This document shows, piece by piece, positions 16,569 to 25,300 of a stretch of DNA of 64,000 bases. Position 1 is the first letter of the stretch, and each line of letters starts with the position of its first letter. The translations under genes and the position numbers were made by a program. The DNA comes from Synechococcales cyanobacterium C42_A2020_086 (GTDB lineage: Bacteria > Cyanobacteriota > Cyanobacteriia > Elainellales > Elainellaceae). The stretch is taken from positions 345,577 through 409,576 of the forward strand of contig JACYLU010000036.1 of assembly GCA_015272325.1 (NCBI GenBank). Direction: 5' to 3'. The notes below the pieces were generated by a model that was not told the origin of the DNA, did not search any database, and worked only from the letters and a program-made list of their open reading frames with translations.

Positions 16569-17285
16569 TCACAGCGCACTCGACTCTTTGATCAGCGAAA
16601 TCACCCAGGCGGCTACAATTGCACCCAGGATCAGGCTTTCCAGAGCCTTCAGCAGCCGGTTGGAGTGGCCATGCAGCAGGCTATTCAGAGGTCGATTTTG
16701 CCACCAGGTTTGAACCTGCTGCCACCAAAGGGTCGGGCTTTCCTGCGGCAAATAGCGCCAGCGCCAGATCGAGAGCAGCAGCGGCATCCCGCCCACCTTA
16801 GCACTCATCAGCAGATGCAAAGCAATGCAGACCACCAGCACCACCCAGCTCAGCAGATGGGCATAGTACCAGCCGTGGTTTAACTCGCCTTGCGGCAGCC
16901 ATTTCTCGCTCATCATCTTGCCGGAGAACAGGGCAAAAGTTAGCGCCAGTAATGCCAAGGTATTGGCCAGGCGATGCAGCGTATACCAGCCGATCGGGCG
17001 ATCGAGCTGTCCCAGTTTTTCTAGAGAGTTCGGCTGAATTAACCGTGCCGATCCGCGTCGCAGACTGTACAGCGCGAAGAACGGAAATAGCAGCAGCGCC
17101 CACAGCCCAAAGGTGCCGTGGATGCCTTCTATTTCCTCGAACCGAGGTAGCGGCAAGCGACCCCAGCGACCGTCATAGGTGTTGTAGGTCCAAAAGGCGG
17201 TCAAAATAGCGCCAATCACAAACAGGCCATTGAATCCATGCAGCAGACGCAGCAGCAGCGGCTGATAGGGTTGAAATGGTTTCAT
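16569..17285 (-). CDS. Cytochrome b561-like integral membrane protein
   Basis: 238 residues with four clear membrane helices. His residues are placed for two b-hemes: L-R-L-L-H-G-F-N-G (helix 1), E-G-I-H-G-T-F-G (helix 2), G-W-Y-T-L-H-R-L-A-N (helix 3) and Y-A-H-L-L-S-W...I-A-L-H-L-L-M (helix 4). This matches the Ni/Fe-hydrogenase/formate-dehydrogenase cytochrome-b fold, which passes electrons between quinones and a partner. No catalytic partner is adjacent. ATG 17285 is preferred over 17366, because the longer version adds a polar leader that contains a 13-bp tandem duplication. It converges on the GntR gene with a 7-bp gap. A role in feeding the nearby flavin or MOSC enzymes is only a guess. 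Confidence 0.8.
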   Translation of the reverse strand: MKPFQPYQPLLLRLLHGFNGLFVIGAILTAFWTYNTYDGRWGRLPLPRFEEIEGIHGTFGLWALLLFPFFALYSLRRGSARLIQPNSLEKLGQLDRPIGWYTLHRLANTLALLALTFALFSGKMMSEKWLPQGELNHGWYYAHLLSWVVLVVCIALHLLMSAKVGGMPLLLSIWRWRYLPQESPTLWWQQVQTWWQNRPLNSLLHGHSNRLLKALESLILGAIVAAWVISLIKESSAL

Positions 17286-17337
17286 AAACTGCGAATTCGA
17301 GGAATGGAGTGAGAGCAGAGCCAGCGAAGCGTCTACT

Positions 17338-17363
17338 TTTTCTTTGAGAATTTTCTTTGAGAA
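17338..17363. repeat. 13-bp perfect tandem duplication
   Basis: TTTTCTTTGAGAA at 17338-17350 and 17351-17363, upstream of the cytochrome-b start. Thirteen is not a multiple of three, which supports a non-coding location. Confidence 0.9.
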
Positions 17364-17554
17364 CACCCAAAATCTATCCCAGGATGGATCCCGGTTCTAT
17401 ACAAAAACTTAGTCAACTTGAGAAATATTGACAAATCCCCAGGCGGTTCTGCTGAGGTTGCGAAAAATTTTGGGCAAACTGAGGCTTGGGAGCGTTAAAT
17501 CGGCTTCAGCGAGATCAGCGCTGATTCAATTTGGCGTGCCTACGCAGTCTTTCC

Positions 17555-17752
17555 ATGTATCTGACCATGACCCCCAGAAACGGCAAAATGAATTTTCCAT
17601 TGTGGCAATTTCTAAATCAGCCTTTGTTTGATTCCCGGTCTCCGCTGATCCTCAATCCGCGACGATTTTGGCACCGTTATCAAGTTGAATACCTTGAACG
17701 CTGCTGGTTTAAAAACTACCGTCCTGAAGAGCGATTTCGCAACCGTGAATAG
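17555..17752 (+). CDS. Small hypothetical protein (65 aa)
   Basis: Not recognised. The stretch N-F-P-L-W-Q-F-L-N-Q-P-L-F, then S-R-S-P-L-I-L-N-P-R-R-F-W-H-R-Y and a basic, aromatic-rich end looks protein-like rather than random. ATGs at 17555, 17567 and 17588 are possible, none with a good ribosome site. A strong rightward terminator (17841-17864) lies 90 bp downstream, which supports a real short transcription unit here. Confidence 0.45.
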   Translation: MYLTMTPRNGKMNFPLWQFLNQPLFDSRSPLILNPRRFWHRYQVEYLERCWFKNYRPEERFRNRE

Positions 17753-17840
17753 CAGCCATAGAATCAATCAGAACCATAAATTCCGTCAACCGTACAGACC
17801 TATCCAAGGCATCGTTAGCATCATTAGAGGATTTTGAATG

Positions 17841-17864
17841 AGCGAACTTCGGTTCGCTTTTTTT
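17841..17864 (+). terminator. Rho-independent-type terminator with a UUCG tetraloop
   Basis: AGCGAAC (17841-17847), loop TTCG, GTTCGCT (17852-17858), then a run of seven T including the last stem base. It ends rightward transcription from the small 65-aa gene. Confidence 0.85.
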
Positions 17865-18083
17865 GCGCTAGTGTACGCCTGCAAGATCATCGCCGCCATA
17901 TGGGAGGCATTCTTGATGATCACTCAATAATCAATCAACGATCATCCAATAATCACCCAATGATTCCTCAATAGTTTATCAGCAATAGCTGAAATATCGC
18001 ATGAGTCTTCCTCTGAATTTTTCCCAATCATTCTCAAGCCATTTCCTAGATCATTCCTCAACCATCCCCGATCCGCGTCTTAG

Positions 18084-18113
18084 AAATGATCATGACTTAA
18101 ATGATCATGACTT
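18084..18113. repeat. 15-bp perfect tandem duplication across a stop codon
   Basis: AAATGATCATGACTT at 18084-18098 and 18099-18113. The second copy overlaps the 3' end of the leftward alpha/beta-hydrolase gene, whose stop is at 18105. Confidence 0.93.
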
Positions 18114-19022
18114 TGACAAATATTTTTGTAAAAAGGGCAAAATACCGTCAGCTAAGGTATCAGCATATTCTTCGTGTAAGCCTAGCGAACCCGGCATGCG
18201 ATAGATCTGGATTCCCACCCCCGAAAAATGGGCTAGGATTTCCATCTCTTCCAGTGATTTCGGCGGCGTTTGTTCACCGATGACCATCATCACCGGAGCT
18301 GAGAGCGGCGGCTGAAAGTAATTGAAAAACTCGCTGCGCTTGCGAACCGGATCGAGTGCACCAGTCACGAAGGCCGCTGAAGCAAACCGGGCACCGCGCC
18401 GCTGGGTTGTCCGCCATTTGTCGCGGATTAAGACTGGGGTGATGTGGGCTGGGTCAGCGTATACATGCCGTTGATACATCCAGCGCAAGAAGGGCGGCAG
18501 GGTGTTGAGCCAATACAGCAATTGCCCGATCAGCGGCAGCCGTACCACGAAGCGCAGCGTGTTGTAGGCCCAGCGATGCTCGCCCATGGCTGTTGGTAAG
18601 GGTCCACGCCAAGTAGGAGCCACCAGCACAATCCACGACCAAGGCGGCGACGACCGCTGAGCAAGCTGCATCACATATCCAGCTGCATGACCTGCCGCAA
18701 TCACCACGACCGGCTCCTGGAACACTGCCTGCACAAAGTCCTTGAGCATGGCATGATAGACCGCTGGCCGATAGCGGAACCCAGGGCGCGACGAATCCCC
18801 AAAGCCGACCCAATCTAGAGCCACCACTTGAAATTTCTCGGCCAGTCGTGCCGCTAGCCCCGCCATTTCGCTGCGCGTTGACACACTGCTAAAGGCAGGC
18901 AGTAGCAAAATCGGCTTCCCTTCTCCCAGAATTTCGTAGGTGATGGTGACTCGCTGCTTTTGCCAATTCCAATAAAACTCTCGAACTGCCCCGCCAATAC
19001 CAGGACCTAGATGAGATTGCAT
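18105..19022 (-). CDS. Alpha/beta-hydrolase-fold protein lacking the nucleophilic Ser
   Basis: 305 residues of alpha/beta-hydrolase fold: oxyanion region ILLLPAFSSVSTRSEM, V-A-L-D-W-V-G-F-G-D-S-S-R-P (the usual D-x-x-G-x-G-x-S step), an elbow A-A-G-H-A-A-G-Y-V, an aromatic-rich lid (LLYWLNTLPPFLRWMYQRH) and a C-terminal V-M-M-V-I-G-E-Q-T-P. The elbow normally reads G-x-S-x-G; here residue 113 is Ala (codon gca), so Ser-type hydrolysis is unlikely. Related cyanobacterial proteins of this type may be binding or structural proteins; I infer a non-hydrolytic role. No signal peptide is evident. It stands alone on the minus strand, 175 bp after the znuB stop. Confidence 0.8.
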   Translation of the reverse strand: MQSHLGPGIGGAVREFYWNWQKQRVTITYEILGEGKPILLLPAFSSVSTRSEMAGLAARLAEKFQVVALDWVGFGDSSRPGFRYRPAVYHAMLKDFVQAVFQEPVVVIAAGHAAGYVMQLAQRSSPPWSWIVLVAPTWRGPLPTAMGEHRWAYNTLRFVVRLPLIGQLLYWLNTLPPFLRWMYQRHVYADPAHITPVLIRDKWRTTQRRGARFASAAFVTGALDPVRKRSEFFNYFQPPLSAPVMMVIGEQTPPKSLEEMEILAHFSGVGIQIYRMPGSLGLHEEYADTLADGILPFLQKYLSKS

Positions 19023-19197
19023 AGTCGTGTGTTCAGGCCGCTCTAACTACAGGACTACCCATTGGTCATGCTTTATAGGCGCGGATAGCTCGAAAGTTCG
19101 CCTCCAATCCGACCGCGTTAAAGCATCACCTCGCTAGGTAGATGCACCTGTTATTATGCCTGCCCAACGGTTGCTTGTGCTGATTTTTTATCGGTGT

Positions 19198-20073
19198 TCA
19201 TTTTTTGACGTAGGGTTGAGTAGATTTTCGGGCATACTGACTTCGCCAAGAACGAGTCAGCACACCCTGACTAGGACTCAAAAGGAGGGCTAGCCCAAAC
19301 AGCACGAACACAACTAGAGCGATAGCCGGGCCCGAAGGCAGGTCAAGATAATAGCTGGCATACATGCCGATGACGCTAGCCATCACCCCCAGCAATGCCC
19401 CTACCGCCATCATCTGATGTAGCTCCTTGACAAGCAAATAGGCAGTTATGGCCGGACCAACCATCAGGGATACCACTAGAATCACTCCGACAATTTTCAT
19501 ACCCACAATCAGCGTCAGGGTAATACCCGCCATCAAGCCAAAGTTGAGCCAATTCACCGGCAAGCCGACAGCTTCGGCTCCAGTGCGATCAAACGTGTAG
19601 AACAACAGCTCTTTGTAAAACAACCGGATCAGCAGCAGCGCCACGACGGCAATTGTGCAGGTACGCCAAACATCCGTGGCAGTAACGCTGAGAATATCGC
19701 CAAATAGCAGTTCTTCGAGATCAAACCGGCTTTGCAGTAGGGTCAACAGCGTCACGCCTAGTGCAAAGAAGCTAGCGAAGGTAACGGCCATGGCCGAGTC
19801 AATTTTCACCCGTGACTGGTTACGAATCCAGGTAATCACCGCGGTGCTGAGCATGCCAAAGGCAAAGGCACCCAGCAGCATCTCAATGCCGAAAAAATTG
19901 GCGATTGCCAATCCGGGCAGAATGGCATGGGCAATCACATCTCCCAAGAGCGCCATCCGCTGCACGACGAGATAGGTGCCAACCACCGGACAGAGAATGC
20001 CGATTACCACGCCCGCTGCTAATGCATTCCGCATAAATTCGTAGCTAAGAGGATCGAGAAGCCAGTCGAGCAT
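19198..20073 (-). CDS. znuB: Zinc/manganese ABC transporter permease (ZnuB/MntB family)
   Basis: 291 residues with eight or nine hydrophobic segments in the ABC-3 fold. Landmarks are E-F-M-R-N-A-L-A-A-G-V-V-I-G-I, G-T-Y-L-V-V-Q-R-M-A-L-L-G-D-V-I-A-H-A-I-L-P-G (the coupling region) and V-G-V-I-L-V-V-S-L-M-V-G-P-A. It forms the membrane channel for metal import with the ATPase gene 51 bp upstream and the binding protein encoded divergently. ATG 20073 is chosen because family members start about here; a GTG at 20109 would add twelve residues. The zinc assignment comes from the His-rich binding protein and Zur-like boxes; manganese is the alternative. Confidence 0.9.
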   Translation of the reverse strand: MLDWLLDPLSYEFMRNALAAGVVIGILCPVVGTYLVVQRMALLGDVIAHAILPGLAIANFFGIEMLLGAFAFGMLSTAVITWIRNQSRVKIDSAMAVTFASFFALGVTLLTLLQSRFDLEELLFGDILSVTATDVWRTCTIAVVALLLIRLFYKELLFYTFDRTGAEAVGLPVNWLNFGLMAGITLTLIVGMKIVGVILVVSLMVGPAITAYLLVKELHQMMAVGALLGVMASVIGMYASYYLDLPSGPAIALVVFVLFGLALLLSPSQGVLTRSWRSQYARKSTQPYVKK

Positions 20074-20124
20074 AGGGCAGGCAAATAGAAGGAAAGCAAG
20101 AGAAAGCACCGGAAATCAAAGCGA

Positions 20125-20862
20125 TTAGCAGAAAGGCATCTCGGCAGGACGGTTGGCAACGTGCAGATTTTCGCCGTAGGCTCGCTGGATGTTTTCTAAG
20201 GTCATGACCGATTGGGGTGCATCGTTAGCTAGCAGAGTGCGGTTGAGCAGCAGCAGCCGATCGTAACGCTGCAAGGCATCGCCCCACTCGTGGCTGCAAA
20301 TCAGCAGGGTTTTGCCTTGGGCGCGCAGCTCAGCAAACACCCCCAGCATAATGGCCTCGGTTTTTTTATCAATGCCGGTAAACGGCTCGTCGAGAAAGAA
20401 CAGATCGGCTTGCTGCGCCAGTGCCCGTGCTAGAAAGACCCGCTGCTGTTGCCCACCCGAGAGCTGCCCGATTTGCCGCTGCGCCAGATCGAGCAAATTG
20501 ACCCGCTCGAGAGCCGCCTGCACAATCTGCCGAGACTGACGGCTAGGCTGCCGCAACCAGCCGGTGGTCGTGGTGCGGGCCATCATGACAACGTTCCAGG
20601 CAGTAATTGGATAGTCCCAGTCGATCTGGGAGCGCTGTGGCACATAGGCCACCCGATGCCGCTGGCGCTGCAGTGGTGCTCCATGGAGTGCGGCTCGCCC
20701 CTGCATCGGTAGTAGTCCCAGTAGCGCTTTCACCAGGGTGCTTTTGCCGGCTCCATTGGGGCCAATCATCCCCACGATCTGCCCGGGCGCGATGGCGAAG
20801 CTAATATCTTCCACCGCCAATACGCCTCGGTAATCCACCGATAGATGCTCGACCTCTAGCAT
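20125..20862 (-). CDS. znuC: Zinc/manganese ABC transporter ATP-binding protein (ZnuC/MntA family)
   Basis: 245 residues. Walker A is GPNGAGKST, the signature is LSGGQQQR, Walker B is LFFLDEP, and the switch His is in ICSHEW. The insertion S-Q-I-D-W-D-Y-P-I-T-A-W-N-V-V-M-M is characteristic of metal-type (ABC-3) ATPases. It is the first gene of the leftward znuCB operon, starting 22 bp from the first Zur-like box (20884-20900), so binding there would cover or abut its promoter. It drives import through ZnuB. Confidence 0.92.
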   Translation of the reverse strand: MLEVEHLSVDYRGVLAVEDISFAIAPGQIVGMIGPNGAGKSTLVKALLGLLPMQGRAALHGAPLQRQRHRVAYVPQRSQIDWDYPITAWNVVMMARTTTTGWLRQPSRQSRQIVQAALERVNLLDLAQRQIGQLSGGQQQRVFLARALAQQADLFFLDEPFTGIDKKTEAIMLGVFAELRAQGKTLLICSHEWGDALQRYDRLLLLNRTLLANDAPQSVMTLENIQRAYGENLHVANRPAEMPFC

Positions 20863-20883
20863 GGCTAATCTGAAAATATCCTA

Positions 20884-20965
20884 ATGATAATCGTTTTCAT
20901 GACATACCCAAGGCATCATAACAAATGATAATCGTTTCCATGGTGCACCCAAGGCATCATAGCAA
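20884..20965. promoter_or_regulatory. Duplicated Zur-type operator in the znuCB/znuA divergent promoter
   Basis: Two 17-bp elements, ATGATAATCGTTTTCAT (20884-20900) and ATGATAATCGTTTCCAT (20925-20941), match the TGATAAT-N-ATTATCA-like Zur palindrome. They sit in two direct copies of a 41-bp segment (20884-20924, 20925-20965; 35 of 41 bases identical), giving a 41-bp centre distance, close to four helical turns. The sites lie between divergent znuC and znuA and should repress both when zinc is plentiful. Confidence 0.85.
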
Positions 20966-20994
20966 AAGCCCTTGCAAGCTCAAACCGGGAGGTC

Positions 20995-22134
20995 ATGATG
21001 TTTAACCGAATGGGAATTGGCAATCGGTACTGGAGTGCTGCGGCATTAGTACTGACTCTAGGCGTAGGAGGCTGTACCCAGGCTAACCAAACTGCTCAGC
21101 AGCCCGACGCCGAAGCACCGACTGCGTCAACCGCGGAACAGCCGCAGGTGGTTGCCACATCGACCGTGCTGTGCGACCTGACCCAACAGATCGCGGCCGA
21201 CACTATCGACCTGACCTGTCTGCTGTCTCCCAATCAAGATCCCCATGTCTATGCTGCAACGCCCTCGGACCGAAAAGCCATTGAGGATGCCGATTTAGTG
21301 CTGTATGGGGGCTACAACTACGAGCCAGGACTGATCCGCATCATTCAAGCCACGACAACCCCTGCTGCTAAAGTCGCCGTTTTTGAAGCAGCAGTCCCAA
21401 AACCCCTGCTCGGCAAGGAGCATGACCACGGGCACGACCATGGCGAGGAGCACGATCACGGTGACGAAACAGCCCATGACCATGACCATGACCATACACA
21501 CGAGTCTGAAACGGCCGCCAATCTGGATACTGCCGATCACGACCATGGAGCTGAGGCAGACCTAGTTCCCGATCCGCATATTTGGCACAATGCCTTAAAC
21601 GGAGTGGCAATCGCCAGGGTGATCGAAACAAACCTCAGCCAAGTTGCGCCCGAACATGCCGCACAGTATCAGCAAAATGCCGCAGCCCTCACCCGCCAAC
21701 TGACCAACCTCGACGATTGGATCAAAACCCAGGTGGCGACGGTCCCGGTCCCTGAGCGCAAACTTGTGACGACCCACGAAGCCTTGGGCTACTTCGCCGA
21801 TGCTTATGGCTTCACCGTCGCTGGAGCCATTAAAGGACTCAGCACCGAGGAAAAACCTTCGGCTGCCCGCCTCACCGAGCTAGCCGACCAGCTCAAGCAA
21901 TCCCAAGTACCGGCTGTGTTTATCGAAACTACCACCAACCCCAAACTGATTGAGACCGTGGCCCGCGAAGCCAATGTCACCGTGGCCGAAACGCCCCTCT
22001 TTATTGAAGGTCCCGGCGGCGAAGGAACGCCAGCTCCTACCTATCAAGACATGCTGATTTCCAATACCTGCACAATCGTCAATGCTCTGGGCGGTCGTTG
22101 CGATAGTGCTACTGCTCCTCGAGGCGACTCCTGA
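20995..22134 (+). CDS. znuA: Zinc ABC transporter substrate-binding lipoprotein (ZnuA)
   Basis: 379 residues. A hydrophobic N-terminus ends in a lipobox-like L-G-V-G-G-C (Cys27), then a Pro/Thr/Ala-rich linker. The cluster-A-1 fold carries metal ligands at NQDPHVYAATPSD, DPHIWHN, T-H-E-A-L-G-Y and the late E-T-T-T-N-P-K. Between about residues 143 and 184 is a His/Asp/Glu-rich loop (HDHGHDHGEEHDHGDE and more), a hallmark of ZnuA-type zinc carriers. GGGAGG lies immediately upstream; spacing favours the second ATG (20998) slightly over 20995. It captures zinc outside the plasma membrane and delivers it to ZnuBC, encoded divergently across the Zur boxes. Confidence 0.93.
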   Translation: MMFNRMGIGNRYWSAAALVLTLGVGGCTQANQTAQQPDAEAPTASTAEQPQVVATSTVLCDLTQQIAADTIDLTCLLSPNQDPHVYAATPSDRKAIEDADLVLYGGYNYEPGLIRIIQATTTPAAKVAVFEAAVPKPLLGKEHDHGHDHGEEHDHGDETAHDHDHDHTHESETAANLDTADHDHGAEADLVPDPHIWHNALNGVAIARVIETNLSQVAPEHAAQYQQNAAALTRQLTNLDDWIKTQVATVPVPERKLVTTHEALGYFADAYGFTVAGAIKGLSTEEKPSAARLTELADQLKQSQVPAVFIETTTNPKLIETVAREANVTVAETPLFIEGPGGEGTPAPTYQDMLISNTCTIVNALGGRCDSATAPRGDS

Positions 22135-22168
22135 ACTATTCCTGAACTATTGAGTTCAATTGAGTTCA
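22130..22168. repeat. Two adjacent tandem duplications at the znuA stop codon
   Basis: CCTGAACTATT occurs at 22130-22140 and 22141-22151, the first copy holding the znuA TGA. ATTGAGTTCA follows at 22149-22158 and 22159-22168. The inverted CTGAACT...AGTTCAG pairing could also form a hairpin after znuA. Confidence 0.9.
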
Positions 22169-22199
22169 GTCAAGTTCATTTGGGGCACTGAAACCACAG

Positions 22200-22224
22200 A
22201 AAACCCCCCGGGTGACCAGGGGGT
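22200..22224 (-). terminator. Probable terminator of the fasciclin gene (minus strand)
   Basis: On the minus strand ACCCCC, a ten-base loop, then GGGGGT followed by TTT. It lies 180 bp past the fasciclin stop and could also slow rightward znuA transcripts. The T-run is short. Confidence 0.4.
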
Positions 22225-22403
22225 GTGAATCAGGGTGCATCTACCATTCCCTTCATCTGCCTTGAAGCCGGGTATCAGGAACCACACGACTCATTCCAGG
22301 GAGACTTCATCCAGTCTTCAGAAATGCCACGAATCACTTCATCAACGGTTGAAGATTCAGCTCATGAGCAGCCCATGAATTTCCTATCTGGATGAATGGG
22401 AGA

Positions 22404-23066
22404 CTAAAGAGCCAAGTCGGGAGGCAGAATTACCTGGTCTACAATGTGGACTACACCATTGCTGGCTTGCAGGTCGGGCTGAGTCACGCTGGCATTATTG
22501 ACCCGGACCTGGTTAGCCGCTGCATCAACCTGCACCTCGACCGATTCTCCAGCCACCGTCTGCACCTCACCCGACTGAATCTGATCCGAGGTCACAGTTC
22601 CAGGAACAACATGGTACAGCAACAACTGCCGCAGGGTCTCACGATTTTCGGGCAGGAGTAACTGTTGTCGTGTTTCCTCAGGAAGAGCCGCAAAGGCTTC
22701 ATCGCTAGGAGCAAAAACGGTGTAGCTGGCGCTATCTCCTTCTAGGGTCTCCTGTAGCCCTGCGGCGTCAATGGCTGAAGCAAGGGTACTCAAGGAAGGG
22801 TTATTGTCAATCACAGAAGCGACATCCTCACCCCTATCCGTTTGACCAACTGTATCAGGGCTGGTACCCGGTGCTGTATCGGGTTCTGCAGGTGCTTGTG
22901 CAGCCGGAGATTCAGCTGTCGGAGCTTGAGCGTCCGGTGTTTGAGTCGTCTCTGGTGCACAGGCAGCAATAATGGGCAGCAGCAGCAACCCTGCGGTCAG
23001 GGTCAGCCACGACTTGATCGAACGATTTGAACCTTTTGAATCTTGAGTATGGATGGGAGTCCGCAT
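22404..23066 (-). CDS. Fasciclin (FAS1) domain lipoprotein
   Basis: 220 residues. A hydrophobic signal (WLTLTAGLLLLPIIAAC) ends in a lipobox cysteine, Cys36. A ~50-residue Ala/Pro/Thr linker follows, then one FAS1 domain of ~135 residues with the H1 motif Y-T-V-F-A-P-S-D-E-A-F, central Y-H-V-V-P-G and the H2 motif G-V-V-H-I-V-D-Q-V-I-L-P. FAS1 proteins act in surface adhesion. It should be anchored on the periplasmic face or outer membrane. GAGG lies 6 bases before ATG 23066. It stands alone between znuA and a long gene-free region. Confidence 0.9.
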   Translation of the reverse strand: MRTPIHTQDSKGSNRSIKSWLTLTAGLLLLPIIAACAPETTQTPDAQAPTAESPAAQAPAEPDTAPGTSPDTVGQTDRGEDVASVIDNNPSLSTLASAIDAAGLQETLEGDSASYTVFAPSDEAFAALPEETRQQLLLPENRETLRQLLLYHVVPGTVTSDQIQSGEVQTVAGESVEVQVDAAANQVRVNNASVTQPDLQASNGVVHIVDQVILPPDLAL

Positions 23067-24034
23067 AGGATACCTCTCTAAAGTGCTTTGAATGTGCTCA
23101 AACCGGTTCTAAAGAACCTTGGCGACTCTGGGCAGTCGCCTAAACCAATACTGCAGGTGGCAAACTAGTAGCAGTTCCTGAACGTCAGTCCAGACCCACT
23201 TCAGACCACACCGGACTGCTGCCGCACTTCCCGCAGAAATGAATCCAAAACCCAGTTCGACCTCAAAAGCAGCCCTAAACAACTGCCTCTGAAGGTGTGC
23301 TCAGCTCAAACAAGACCTCAAGCAAGTCGGCTTGACCCAGCCTTGCGACTAGTCCCAGCGAGTCCAAATGGGAAGACGAGCTAGGTGAACACTAGGTGAA
23401 TTAACTGTGAATGCTTTTAGCCACTGGTTTAGTTAGCATCTCCCTCATTCTGTAAACAGGGGGCTGAGATGGTCATTCGGAAGGCTCCTCAGTGGAGACA
23501 CTCGTCACCCGATGATGCATCGTCAACCTGGTGTGGGTTGCCTGAATTCATTGGCTCGTTTCACATCGTAAGAGCAGCGGCCGCGCTAGCCGTCTGTCTT
23601 TAGTCAGAGATTGCCAAATAGCTGCCGAGACGATTGGTAAGCGCTCGCTCTCCTATCTAGAAGGTAAGAGCTCAATTCTTTTGCTGCTAGCGGTGGTGTA
23701 AGTCTCCAGTGGAAACGAGTTGAGAAATGGTGGATCGCCCTAGGTCTGATGAAGATTGGGGAATGAAGATTGGGGAAAGACATTGGCGAGGACTAGGCAG
23801 TCGTGCAACCCTTACTCTCTTCCTGTCTGCGATATGACCTTTGGGTGTAAGTTATTGAGAGATTAACTTGAGCAATGCAAGGCAACCCACTGTCGCCGGG
23901 GCAGCATGAAATTTCCTGGGACTAGGACGGCTCAACCGTGAACAGACATCCCAGATCCAGCCATCCCAGAAGACGGGTGGACGGACCATGGGCCAGCAGG
24001 GGGAATAGGCGGGTGCCTGAAGGAGAAACACAGC
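23067..24034. other. Gene-free region of about 970 bp
   Basis: No ORF with coding character on either strand. It carries a 9-bp repeat with period 11 (CTAGGTGAA at 23391 and 23402) and a 14-bp perfect duplication (23749-23776). GC content is similar to the genes and several short inverted repeats occur around 23460-23540, so a structured or non-coding RNA is possible. I could not match RNase P RNA, SRP RNA, tmRNA or a known riboswitch core. Confidence 0.5.
23749..23776. repeat. 14-bp perfect tandem duplication
   Basis: ATGAAGATTGGGGA at 23749-23762 and 23763-23776, inside the gene-free stretch before the DUF4336 gene. Confidence 0.92.
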
Positions 24035-25261
24035 GTGGATAGAGACAGCACACCCGTCGCCCGAGAGCAAACCCAAGCAGATGCAGACTGGGCATGGCGG
24101 TTTTGGTTTACTCTGCCGCTGTATCCCTATGGGCAGCGACATACCCTACGCAAGGAAATTATTCAAGATACCATTTGGACCTTTGATCAGATTCAGGGAG
24201 TCCTCTACGTGACGGTGCCGATCCGCATGACGATGGTGCGGCTAGCAAGGGGCGGTCTGCTGATCTACGCTCCTGTGGCTCCCACCCGCGAGTGTATCCG
24301 GCTGGTGCAGGAGCTAGTCGCCCAGCATGGCGAGGTGAGATACATCATTCTGCCCACAGTATCGGGACTGGAGCACAAGGTGTTTGTCGGACCATTTGCA
24401 CGATGCTTTCCTAGTGCTCAAGTGTTTGTGGCTCCGCATCAGTGGAGTTTTCCGGTGAATCTGCCGCTGAGTTGGCTAGGATTTCCTAGCCAGCGGACGC
24501 ACGTTCTGCCAGCCGACAGCCGCCAAGCTCCCTTTGCTGACGAGTTCGATTATGCCCTGCTCGGTCCGATTAGCCTTGGGTTGGGGCCCTTCGCCGAGGT
24601 AGCCTTCTTTCACAGAGCCTCCCAGACGCTGCTGGTTACTGATGCGGTGGTTTCGGTGCCCGAGGAGCCGCCGCCCATTGTGCAGCTCGATCCAGCCGGG
24701 CTGCTATTCCATGCAAAAGACCACGCTCTAGAACAGGTGGCTGACACTCAAGCCAATCGCCTTAAGGGATGGCAGCGCATTTGCCTGTTTTCCTTCTACT
24801 TTCGTCCAAGTGCGCTAGATGTAGTACCGCTGGGTAAAGTAGTGAGCAATGCCCTAAAATCGCCCTATCGCTCAAGGCAGAACTATTTTGGACTGTATCC
24901 CTTTCGCTGGCAGCCCGGCTGGGAGCGCTCCTTTGCGGCCCTGCGCGGTGATGGTCGCCTATTTGTTGCTCCGATTTTGCAGACCCTGATCTTGAACCGT
25001 GCTCCTGCGGAAACCCTCGCTTGGGCAAATCGCGTGGCCAGCTGGCCGCTGCAGCGCATCATTCCCTGCCACTTTGATGCTCCTATTGCTGCTGACGCTC
25101 GCCAGTTTCGTCGTGCCTTTGCTTTCCTGGAGCAGCACCCTGCTGATGCCGATGGTGTCTTACATGCGCCGCTGCCCGAAGCCGATTTTGAATTTCTTAA
25201 AACCCTAGAAGCAGGGCTAATCAAGCGGGGCATTACGCCTGCAGCCAAAGCCAAAGTTTAA
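24035..25261 (+). CDS. DUF4336-family protein (metallo-beta-lactamase-like fold)
   Basis: 408 residues, typical for cyanobacterial and plant DUF4336 proteins. Features include T-I-W-T-F-D-Q-I-Q-G-V-L-Y-V-T-V-P-I-R-M-T near the N-terminus, G-G-L-L-I-Y-A-P-V-A-P-T, I-I-L-P-T-V-S-G-L-E-H-K (the place of the first metal-binding loop in the fold), F-V-A-P-H-Q-W-S-F, and R-I-I-P-C-H-F-D-A-P near the end. Only some metal ligands of true beta-lactamases are kept, and the biochemical role is unknown. The GTG start at 24035 has AGGAG about ten bases upstream. It precedes the LeuA-like gene by 39 bp on the same strand, so they may be co-transcribed. Confidence 0.85.
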   Translation: MDRDSTPVAREQTQADADWAWRFWFTLPLYPYGQRHTLRKEIIQDTIWTFDQIQGVLYVTVPIRMTMVRLARGGLLIYAPVAPTRECIRLVQELVAQHGEVRYIILPTVSGLEHKVFVGPFARCFPSAQVFVAPHQWSFPVNLPLSWLGFPSQRTHVLPADSRQAPFADEFDYALLGPISLGLGPFAEVAFFHRASQTLLVTDAVVSVPEEPPPIVQLDPAGLLFHAKDHALEQVADTQANRLKGWQRICLFSFYFRPSALDVVPLGKVVSNALKSPYRSRQNYFGLYPFRWQPGWERSFAALRGDGRLFVAPILQTLILNRAPAETLAWANRVASWPLQRIIPCHFDAPIAADARQFRRAFAFLEQHPADADGVLHAPLPEADFEFLKTLEAGLIKRGITPAAKAKV

Positions 25262-25300
25262 TCCCGCTCTCCTATTGCTGAGTGACTCGAACTAAGAATC

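Noticed and set aside
23461..23540. TPP- or cobalamin-riboswitch-like words (GGGGCTGAGA, ACCTGG)
   Set aside because: Only isolated words match; the ordered core motifs and stems of either riboswitch are not there, and the downstream gene is not a thiamin or cobalamin gene.
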